Of a stretch of 5,440 nt of DNA, positions 1-5,108 are shown one piece after another. The DNA is from Verrucomicrobiota bacterium (GTDB taxonomy: Bacteria; Verrucomicrobiota; Verrucomicrobiia; Verrucomicrobiales; Akkermansiaceae). The first letter of the stretch is position 1. Each line of letters opens with the position of its first letter. The notes beneath the pieces are model-generated. The model searched no databases, was not told the DNA's origin, and was given only the letters and a program-made list of their open reading frames with translations. Where the stretch lies: positions 1 through 5,440 of the forward strand of contig JAPLUJ010000423.1 in NCBI GenBank assembly GCA_026397695.1, read 5' to 3'. Both the position numbers and the translations under genes were made by a program.

Positions 1-91
1 TAAGAACTTCCCGATGAATCGCCTCCCCTTCCCACCGGTCCGGCCACCAGTTTTTGCAACGGCCTTCACCACACAAACCATTTCCTAGCAG

Positions 92-1078
92 TTGAATATT
101 TTCGACATTCTTTTCTCATCGAACCGCAGGCTCACAGAGGAGCACGTCACAGGGTTTCTCAGCTGGCTGCTTGATCCAACCCAAACCCATGGGGCGGGAA
201 CGGTTTTTCTTGAACGCGTCTTTAAAGCCAGCGTGCTAAAGACGCATCCCGCACCAAATTTCTTCTCTGATTGGTTGAACCCCCATACCGTCGCTTATCG
301 TGAGGTGAAGACCGCGGTTGAAACGATGACTGAGCGTGAAGTGGTGACAACCTTGGGCAAAAAACGGTCAATCGACATAGTCTTGTATTTTTGGCGTATT
401 GACTCGAACGGTGACCGGAAAAGGGAATATGTAGTGGCAGTGGAAAACAAGATCCGGAATGAATCCATCACGGACGACAATCAACTATCCGACGAACTTG
501 AGGGGCTCAGGGTGTTGTATGAAAAAGTCCCGATTTCAATGCTTCTCCTGACACCCTCAAAAACTGATAAATCGCCAAATTGTTTTTTGAAGCTGCCAAA
601 GGATGATGTCAACAGGCATTTCCACCTCGGCTGGAAGGGCAAGGACTCCATTACCGAAATACTCCAAAATGTGTTGAAGGATGAGGCGATTGGCGAAATC
701 TCCCCAATATCCTCTGAGGTGAAATTATGTCTTCGCTCATTTATATCATACGCTCTTCACGATTTCACCTCACGGAAAACACAACCGTCTTTCGGGGCCA
801 TAGGCAGGAATTATGATGACACGGTAACAGGCTTTGACAATCTCCGTGCTTTGATCGTTGCCGATCCTGATTTAATGGTTGGCTACCTTGGTGGTCTTAA
901 TGAGCTGAGGAGGGATGTTGAAGAAAATCTCGATCATTTACTCAACAATCGGATTTACAAAATTGTCAAGGAATTGGATGCGAACAAGCACACCCGGAAG
1001 AACTGGATACCGATCAAGGAGTTTTGCGATATCATCAATGTCGCCACAACCCATCAGCCTGAACAGGTCATGGAATGA
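92..1078 (+). CDS. PD-(D/E)XK nuclease superfamily protein (PDDEXK_4-like)
   Basis: A predicted 328-residue soluble nuclease-fold protein. The N-terminus has the usual opening of this group: an E-x-x-x-T-x-F-L-x-W-L-L-D-P stretch (residues ~17-29), then T-H-G-A-G and F-L-E-R-V-F (32-44). The catalytic core is visible as D95 in RSIDIVL, then E118 and K120 in VAVENKI, with Q131 a little further on. This matches the D...E-x-K arrangement plus downstream Q of PD-(D/E)XK enzymes; E71 may be the preceding acidic residue. The start is TTG: an in-frame TAG lies two codons upstream, and the conserved N-terminus begins at once. There is no clear Shine-Dalgarno. No partner methylase or helicase is in view, so restriction or other defence is only a possibility. 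Hand-sampled GC is about 40-60% per line (overall near 48%), against 60-70% in the central genes, which suggests separate acquisition. The C-terminus (~230-328) matches nothing I recognise. Confidence 0.78.
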   Translation: MNIFDILFSSNRRLTEEHVTGFLSWLLDPTQTHGAGTVFLERVFKASVLKTHPAPNFFSDWLNPHTVAYREVKTAVETMTEREVVTTLGKKRSIDIVLYFWRIDSNGDRKREYVVAVENKIRNESITDDNQLSDELEGLRVLYEKVPISMLLLTPSKTDKSPNCFLKLPKDDVNRHFHLGWKGKDSITEILQNVLKDEAIGEISPISSEVKLCLRSFISYALHDFTSRKTQPSFGAIGRNYDDTVTGFDNLRALIVADPDLMVGYLGGLNELRRDVEENLDHLLNNRIYKIVKELDANKHTRKNWIPIKEFCDIINVATTHQPEQVME

Positions 1079-1204
1079 CCATTGCCCTATGGCGGGGCCG
1101 ATCCATGACTTGACGACTTCAAGGACGAAGAAGCCATGCCCGGCCAGCATCCGGGTTGGCCGGATTGTCTCGCCAAGCCGCGTGACGGTTAGTAGTTTTT
1201 CCGC

Positions 1205-1738
1205 GTGACAAGAATTCGCAGGCAACCGCAACCCGAACCTCTGGAGGCCCTTGCCAGGCAGGCGAAGGACTACGCCCTGCACATGATGCGAACCACCGGT
1301 TCCGTTCCCCCGACCGTGATCGCCGATACCGACGAGGGATACGTCTTCTGCATGCCATCGGCGTTGGCGGACGAGACCGACAAGGACCGCTACGCCGAGA
1401 TGGCGAAGCTCATGGCGGTCGCCTACAGGGCGCGGGCTTTGGTGATGATCGTGGAGTCATGGGTGAGACTGCCCGATGCAACAGGACACCTCGACCCGGA
1501 CGTCCGGCCCTCGCAGGCTGCCGACAGGAAGGAAATGGTAGCCCTCCTCCTTGAGGATCGTTCTGTTTCCGCTACCAGTCTGATACCTAAGAGGCCCATC
1601 GACATTGTAGGCAACATGAGGCCTCGCATTTTCCGTCGATTCAGAATACGGCCCCGAAGTGAAAAGTGGCGGGGATCGGCTGGCCGGCGTCGTCACAGGT
1701 GGCTTGCTGGGCTTGGAGGAATTCCTTGTAACCGGTGA
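1205..1738 (+). CDS. Uncharacterised protein with normal N-terminal ~130 residues and an anomalous Arg-rich C-terminus
   Basis: I do not recognise a named domain. Residues ~13-120 look like a compact helical soluble protein. There is an amphipathic stretch (LEALARQAKDYALHMMRTTG), a TVIADTDEGYVFCMPSALADE segment, then helices around 61-88 (RYAEMAKLMAVAYRARALVMIVESW) and 102-118. There is no signal peptide or membrane segment. The GTG start is the first usable start near the conserved-looking sequence. A TAG in another frame (1190-1192) precedes it, and no strong ribosome site is seen. The third-codon-position GC preference weakens after about residue 118. From 139 to 165 about 12 of 27 residues are arginine, which resembles out-of-frame translation. 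A frameshift, truncation or fusion near 1590-1625 is therefore likely, and the real product may end differently. From memory, similar proteins in verrucomicrobial elements continue with an R-D-x-x-G-N-type motif after LIP. Here a poor echo (PIDIVGNM) is seen. Function unknown. Confidence 0.6.
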   Translation: MTRIRRQPQPEPLEALARQAKDYALHMMRTTGSVPPTVIADTDEGYVFCMPSALADETDKDRYAEMAKLMAVAYRARALVMIVESWVRLPDATGHLDPDVRPSQAADRKEMVALLLEDRSVSATSLIPKRPIDIVGNMRPRIFRRFRIRPRSEKWRGSAGRRRHRWLAGLGGIPCNR

Positions 1739-2114
1739 CGGCGGCGCAGCGGCGGCTCGGTCGGATGATGCCCTTGGCCAAGGCCGCGGCCTCCGAACAG
1801 CGCGAGGTGGATGATGGTTTCCCCGACTCGCAACGCGGCACCGTGTCCCCAGCGGAAGCGCAGGCGGTGGTCGCTGCCATCTCACATCCATCCCCGCTTT
1901 CCTTTACCCGTCCGCGCCATGGTGGCGCGCCAACACATCAACATGCCCCGCGAAACTCCCGAAACCCCAGAAACCCCAGAAACCGTCGATACGGGGCGTG
2001 GATCGGCGACGGCGCTGGAGGCGGTTCGGGTTGTTTTACGCGCTGCCACTGGCTGAAACCAGCGCGCGCCCGACCAGACTCAACGTCCGAATCAGGTTGT
2101 GGCATACTTCGGAC
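1600..2114. other. Region without an assignable gene
   Basis: Several frames stay open here on both strands because the DNA is GC-rich, and none is convincing along its whole length. The plus strand from GTG 1735 reads well for about 50 residues (to 1880), then becomes proline/arginine-rich and runs through the 9-bp repeats. The minus strand 1641-1880 ends in a stretch (VTGYKEFLQAQQATCDDAGQ) with normal composition and mostly C or G at third positions, so a small or broken minus-strand gene is possible. Another minus-strand frame around 1740-1880 also reads acceptably, as a frameshifted pseudogene would. A 7-bp stem (CGCGCTG 2039-2045 with CAGCGCG 2060-2066) lies upstream of the next gene. 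No confident promoter was found. Confidence 0.4.
1952..1987 (+). repeat. 9-bp tandem repeat, four units
   Basis: The units are GAAACTCCC, GAAACCCCA, GAAACCCCA and GAAACCGTC, back to back. The first unit is the exact reverse complement of GGGAGTTTC at 2949-2957. Depending on frame, the repeat reads Pro-Glu-Thr (plus strand) or Gly-Phe-Leu-like (minus strand). Neither frame belongs to a gene I trust, so I treat it as non-coding. Confidence 0.9.
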
Positions 2115-2807
2115 ATGAACCGGCTGCCTCCTACCTTCGAGCATTACTGCCAGGCCAAGCTGCATCATTCGGAGGCTCATGGATACCGTTTGACGGATGC
2201 CGGTGGGTTCATCGCCGATCTGAATAGCTCCAGTCTCCACGGTGGAGACTGCACGTTACCCCTCAACGAAGGGCAGATCCGGCCCCTCCTGGCTGTGGTC
2301 CCCAAAGCAAACCAGGTGGAGTGCTGGAACAAAATCCTGGAAACCCATGACGTCAGCGACCTGACCGGCCCGATGGTCGAAAAGGCGGCGAAGGCGTACG
2401 TCAGGAAGGAGGGGCTGGAGTCGACAAAGAAACCAAAGCTGCGGAAGCCGGACGTTTGGGCGAAGGCGATCCGCGGGGTCGTCAGTCTTCAGGCCGTGAT
2501 CCAGAAGCTTCCGAATCCCGATCGATTCAACCCGCTGATTCAAGACATCCTGGTGTTGCTCAAGGGCGGGATGGCCGGGGACAAAGTGGTTGAGGTGCAG
2601 GCCGTTGCGGTCGAGCCGGAAACCACGATTGTTGATGGAACCACCGCGCCGGAAATCCCGGACCAGGTGCCGGTCGCGGCCTCCAGTGAAATCACGACTC
2701 CCCCCGGACGGAAGGCCAATGTCAGGAAGGTCAGAAAGCAGACCGTGAAGGTGGCGGGCGTCGAGCCTCCGCCTTCTCTCCCTGCCGGCGAACAACAAAC
2801 CATCTGA
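2115..2807 (+). CDS. ParB/KorB-like plasmid-type DNA-binding protein
   Basis: A 230-residue predicted DNA-binding protein of a replication or partition module. Residues 6-35 (TFEHYCQAKLHHSEAHGYRL onward) match the F-E-x-Y-C ... helix-turn-helix pattern of small ParB/KorB-like proteins of plasmids and phages. Residues 49-99 (PLNEGQIRPLLAVVPKANQV, then W71, then LTGPMVEKAAKAYV) match the next pattern of that group, S-Q-x-R-P-L ... W ... helix. The C-terminal ~80 residues are low-complexity and valine/proline-rich. They end in a basic patch (PGRKANVRKVRK, 197-208), probably a flexible extra DNA contact. No ParA-type ATPase is nearby. I chose ATG 2115 because the conserved part begins five codons later. 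The same frame is open back to GTG 1998, but that extension is Arg-rich and unlike a protein. The stop is 9 bp from the next start, so the two genes are probably co-transcribed. A perfect 21-bp palindrome lies inside the coding sequence. The family call is from pattern memory. Confidence 0.72.
   Translation: MNRLPPTFEHYCQAKLHHSEAHGYRLTDAGGFIADLNSSSLHGGDCTLPLNEGQIRPLLAVVPKANQVECWNKILETHDVSDLTGPMVEKAAKAYVRKEGLESTKKPKLRKPDVWAKAIRGVVSLQAVIQKLPNPDRFNPLIQDILVLLKGGMAGDKVVEVQAVAVEPETTIVDGTTAPEIPDQVPVAASSEITTPPGRKANVRKVRKQTVKVAGVEPPPSLPAGEQQTI
2231..2251. repeat. Perfect 21-bp inverted repeat inside the ParB-like gene
   Basis: The arms are CAGTCTCCAC (2231-2240) and GTGGAGACTG (2242-2251), separated by one base. 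It encodes the Ser-Leu-His-Gly-Gly-Asp-Cys linker between the helix-turn-helix and the second conserved block (residues 39-46). It could be an operator or partition site for the protein itself, or simply a coding coincidence. Confidence 0.85.
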
Positions 2808-2812
2808 AGAAG
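2806..2812 (+). promoter_or_regulatory. Ribosome binding site for the DUF3987 gene
   Basis: GAAGAAG overlaps the stop codon of the ParB-like gene. It lies 4 bases before TTG 2817 and 10 bases before the in-frame GTG 2823. The spacing leaves both starts possible. The overlap favours translation from the same transcript as the upstream gene. Confidence 0.5.
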
Positions 2813-2816
2813 TGTA

Positions 2817-4424
2817 TTGAATGTGGATTCAGTGAAGAACGGCGGACAGCAAGCCGGGGGGCGGATCCAGCGGATCCCAAAGAGCCAACACGGCCCGCTT
2901 CAAGTCATGGTCGGGCGCGATCCGATCCAAAAGTTGTTACCCCGATCCGGGAGTTTCGGGAGTTTGCGCGGGGGGTGTTCCCCCGATGAAGAAGCACAGG
3001 ACGGCCCTCTGATCGGCCCGTTCCCGGTGGACGCATTGCCGCCGGTGGCGCGTGATCTTGTCCTGCAAACCGCAGCTGTCGGCCGGGTGTCGGTCGCGAT
3101 GCCTGCCGCCGCCATACTCGGTGTCGGGGCGGCGGCTATCGGACGCGGTCTGCTCTTCGAAAACGATGTTGGAACGCTCGCCGGCAATCTGTTCGTGGCC
3201 TTGGTCGCGGCCAGCGGCACGGGCAAGAAGATGGTTTTCGACCGCTGCATGACTCCGTTCACTTCCCTGCACCATGAACTGGTTGACAGTTGGCAGCGGG
3301 AAACCCGGACACGGCTCCATCTCCGGCTCAAGGCCAAGCGGCGTGCCCTGAAAGAAGCCGAGGACGGTCATCGGGACGCGGATGACACCCCGGAAGCAAC
3401 GGCCGCGGAGCAACGGGCGGTCGACGCCGCCAACGATGTCGCGCAGATCGAACGTGAACTCCTCCGCCGTCCGACACTCCACCTCACCGACCCCAACCGT
3501 CTGGCACTTGCCCGGGCGATGCAGGGGCAGGAGGGCGAGGCTTGTGCCGTCATGAGTTCCGAAGCGGTCAGCGGCCTGGCCGGCCTTCTGGGTGCGGGCA
3601 TGGGCAACGGTCAGGGCAGCGAAGGATTCATTTGCGCCTGCTATTCGGGCGATATGTACAGCGACGACCGGTTGTCGAGGGAAGCCATCACCCTGCGCCA
3701 TCCGTGCCTTACGCTCGTACCATTCATCCAGCCCGACGTCATGAGCGATCTGCTCACAAACCAGAAGCTGGTGGACCGCGGTCTGCTTGCGCGTTTCCTG
3801 ATGGTCGGTGACGACAACGGTTCGGAAGCGCCGGACGGGGACGCGGAGACAGGCGATGTGGACGGGCCTTGGCGCGAACTGGTCAGGGCTCTGACGTTGG
3901 AATACCGGATGAACCGGGGCAGGCGGGAGCCATTTGCCATCAGGACTTCTCCCGAGGTGCGGGATCTATTCCATGACTACCGTGATCAGGTCGAGGAGGG
4001 CATTATGCCTGGAGGCAGGCTCAACGACATCGTGCCGTTCGTCAGGCGGTGGCCGGAACAAGCCGCCAGGATCGCGCTTGTTTTGCACGCCCTGCGCCAT
4101 GGAGCCAAGGCGCACGCGCACCCGATGTCCCAGGCAACCGCGCGCAACGCAATCAACATCGGCACGTGGTTCGCCGGGCATCAGGTCGAAATGCTGTGCG
4201 GGCACCGGATCTCACGGCACCGCGCAAGGGCTGACAGGTTGCGCCGGACCTTGCTCCAGCATCCCGGCCACACCGCGTCGCTCGGCAATCTGAGCAAGGC
4301 ACACGGCTTCATGGAGAATGAAGTGCGTGCCTTGTGCGCCGACTTCCCGAGCCTGATCGTCATCGAGCGCAAACCTTCCGGCAACCGGGGAGACCGTCCG
4401 ACCGAATTGGTCAGGGTCGCCTGA
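2817..4424 (+). CDS. DUF3987 family P-loop protein (helicase/primase-like)
   Basis: A 535-residue protein that follows the DUF3987 layout. Residues 65-80 (IGPFPVDALPPVARDL) are the entry motif. A small-residue helical region follows (90-115), then GNLFVALVAASGTGKKMVF (123-141), whose ASGTGKK is a Walker A-like loop with K137. A charged helical or coiled-coil segment spans ~155-217. VMSSEA (245-250) sits where the family has its acidic Walker B-like site (E249). SGDMYSDDRLSREAI (277-291), LTLVPFIQPDVM (298-309) and GLLARFLMVGDD (322-333) complete the ATPase-like core, with a candidate arginine finger at R326. The C-terminus (~470-520) looks like a small winged-helix domain. Such proteins occur in plasmids, phage satellites and integrated elements; the replication role is inferred, not proven. 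The start may be TTG 2817 or GTG 2823. Residues 1-62 are variable and contain an in-frame 9-bp repeat pair (Gly-Ser-Phe-Gly-Ser, 45-49). It is co-directional with the ParB-like gene, 9 bp away. Confidence 0.9.
   Translation: MNVDSVKNGGQQAGGRIQRIPKSQHGPLQVMVGRDPIQKLLPRSGSFGSLRGGCSPDEEAQDGPLIGPFPVDALPPVARDLVLQTAAVGRVSVAMPAAAILGVGAAAIGRGLLFENDVGTLAGNLFVALVAASGTGKKMVFDRCMTPFTSLHHELVDSWQRETRTRLHLRLKAKRRALKEAEDGHRDADDTPEATAAEQRAVDAANDVAQIERELLRRPTLHLTDPNRLALARAMQGQEGEACAVMSSEAVSGLAGLLGAGMGNGQGSEGFICACYSGDMYSDDRLSREAITLRHPCLTLVPFIQPDVMSDLLTNQKLVDRGLLARFLMVGDDNGSEAPDGDAETGDVDGPWRELVRALTLEYRMNRGRREPFAIRTSPEVRDLFHDYRDQVEEGIMPGGRLNDIVPFVRRWPEQAARIALVLHALRHGAKAHAHPMSQATARNAINIGTWFAGHQVEMLCGHRISRHRARADRLRRTLLQHPGHTASLGNLSKAHGFMENEVRALCADFPSLIVIERKPSGNRGDRPTELVRVA
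2949..2984 (+). repeat. 9-bp repeat pair plus G5/C5 hairpin embedded in coding sequence
   Basis: GGGAGTTTC (2949-2957) and GGGAGTTTG (2958-2966) are tandem. After a CGCG spacer, GGGGG (2971-2975), a TGTT loop and CCCCC (2980-2984) form a short hairpin. The units are read in frame as Gly-Ser-Phe/Leu in the variable N-terminus of the DUF3987 protein. The unit is the complement of the one at 1952. Confidence 0.85.
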
Positions 4425-4448
4425 TGCTGATAACTGATACTGACAGAC

Positions 4449-4483
4449 GCCCCGCCGGTCCGCATGCCGCTGACCGGCGGGGC
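4449..4483 (+). terminator. Perfect 12-bp-stem hairpin after the DUF3987 gene
   Basis: The arms GCCCCGCCGGTC (4449-4460) and GACCGGCGGGGC (4472-4483) pair without mismatch across an 11-base loop, starting 25 bases after the stop codon. There is no T-run after it, so it is not a classical intrinsic terminator. It may terminate or stabilise the transcript of the two-gene operon. Confidence 0.55.
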
Positions 4484-4507
4484 CATCGGTGAGCGGGGCC
4501 ACCTGCG

Positions 4508-4536
4508 GGAGGTTTCGGGGGTTTTGGACCCCCCAT
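4508..4536 (+). repeat. 9-bp repeat pair with adjoining G5/C5 hairpin
   Basis: GGAGGTTTC (4508-4516) and GGGGGTTTT (4517-4525) are variants of the GGGAGTTTC unit. GGGGG (4517-4521), a short loop and CCCCCC (4529-4534) give a small hairpin. The order of repeat pair then hairpin repeats the arrangement at 2949-2984. Confidence 0.7.
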
Positions 4537-4593
4537 GTGTGTTCACTCACCATGATCGTGGGATGGAATTAAGGGACGGGAAACAGGTGCAAT

Positions 4594-4629
4594 AAAACTC
4601 CCGGAACTCCCGAAATACGTGAAATTGCC
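4594..4629 (+). repeat. 9-bp tandem repeat, four degenerate units
   Basis: AAAACTCCC, GGAACTCCC, GAAATACGT and GAAATTGCC keep an exact 9-base period. The unit orientation (GAAA...CCC on the plus strand) is the same as at 1952. The last two units have drifted. Confidence 0.75.
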
Positions 4630-4647
4630 CATGAATGCATTCCCCAT

Positions 4648-4717
4648 CCCCATGAGGCCAGCGGCGCGGGGGTATTAAACCGAATTTCCCGAATTACCTG
4701 TGACCCGATTATTTCAG
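4648..4717 (+). repeat. ~70-bp direct repeat, copy A
   Basis: It begins CCCCATGAGGCCAGC and ends GACCCGATTATTTCAG. It differs from copy B (4773-4841) by one extra G in a G-run and one substitution (CCTGTG against CCGGTG). It contains two 9-bp units, GAATTTCCC (4682-4690) and GAATTACCT (4691-4699). Confidence 0.93.
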
Positions 4718-4748
4718 CCTCGGCCGGATGCCGGTAATCAGGAGCAGG

Positions 4749-4776
4749 TTAATTCCCGAAATTCGGGGAATTCCCC
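4749..4776 (+). repeat. 9-bp repeats forming an inverted structure between the two 70-bp copies
   Basis: TTAATTCCC, GAAATTCGG and GGAATTCCC run with a 9-base period. GGGGAATTCCCC (4765-4776) is a perfect 12-bp palindrome. AATTCCCGAA (4751-4760) pairs with TTCGGGGAATT (4762-4772) apart from one bulged base. The right end overlaps the first bases of copy B. Confidence 0.8.
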
Positions 4777-4841
4777 ATGAGGCCAGCGGCGCGGGGTATT
4801 AAACCGAATTTCCCGAATTACCGGTGACCCGATTATTTCAG
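4773..4841 (+). repeat. ~70-bp direct repeat, copy B
   Basis: This is the second copy of the unit at 4648-4717, offset by about 125 bp and nearly identical. It carries GAATTTCCC (4806-4814) and GAATTACCG (4815-4823). The high identity points to a recent duplication or to conservation by function or gene conversion. Confidence 0.93.
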
Positions 4842-5055
4842 GCGGCGGCCCGGTACCCGCCCGGTTCCTCGTCCCCTCCAGCCCCGGAATCCGGGTCTGC
4901 GTGCGATCGACGCGCATCGGCGCGCTGTCGCGGATCCCTAACAGCCCTCCCGCTCGTGGACGGTGCCGTGAACCGAATTCAGGATGGCGATCCATCGGAC
5001 GGACCGCATGTGGATCTGCCAGAAACAGGGGGATCCGGGATTTTTGCGATTTCTG

Positions 5056-5067
5056 ACATTTAAATGT
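5056..5067. promoter_or_regulatory. 12-bp AT-rich palindrome upstream of the exported-protein gene
   Basis: ACATTTAAATGT is a perfect palindrome about 40 bp before ATG 5109, in the most AT-rich part of the spacer. Directly after it, TTGACC (5067-5072) and TATGAG (5091-5096), 18 bases apart, make a weak promoter candidate that would leave an almost leaderless transcript. It could be an operator, but chance is not excluded. Confidence 0.3.
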
Positions 5068-5108
5068 TGACCGCTGCATGAGCGATGGCCTATGAGCGGG
5101 TAGATCGA

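Larger units (their letters stand above)
4425..5108. other. Non-coding intergenic region rich in repeats; candidate origin or partition region
   Basis: No gene is convincing here on either strand. The left 400 bp holds a strong hairpin, several 9-bp repeat clusters and two ~70-bp direct copies. The stretch 4842-5050 is GC-rich and shows no repeat or motif I can name. The last 60 bp is more AT-rich, with a 12-bp palindrome before the next gene. Clustered short repeats directly behind a replication/partition-type gene pair resemble the iteron or centromere regions of plasmids. No DnaA box or strongly AT-rich unwinding element was identified, so origin function is speculative. Confidence 0.45.

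Noticed and set aside
1109..1192. A 27-codon open stretch (containing MPGQHPGWPDC) ending 12 bases before the GTG at 1205
   Set aside because: It reads like a protein tail but is too short, has no ribosome site and matches nothing I know. It may be the remnant of a lost gene, but it is not supportable as a feature.
1998..2114. N-terminal extension of the ParB-like gene from GTG 1998
   Set aside because: The added 39 residues are arginine-rich and do not resemble the family. The conserved part begins just after ATG 2115.
1735..2118. Plus-strand open frame of 127 codons
   Set aside because: Only the first ~50 residues look natural. The rest is proline/arginine-rich, passes through the 9-bp repeats out of any conserved pattern and overlaps the start of the ParB-like gene.
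2937..3701. Long minus-strand open frame (254 codons) opposite the DUF3987 gene
   Set aside because: It is antisense to a well-supported gene with clear family motifs and arises from GC-rich codon structure.
4594..4841. CRISPR array
   Set aside because: The 9-bp units are in direct tandem with no spacers, and the 70-bp unit occurs only twice. There is no repeat-spacer pattern.
4738..5079. Minus-strand open frame of 113 codons in the intergenic region
   Set aside because: It runs through the duplicated repeats and is rich in Arg and Pro, with no recognisable motif.
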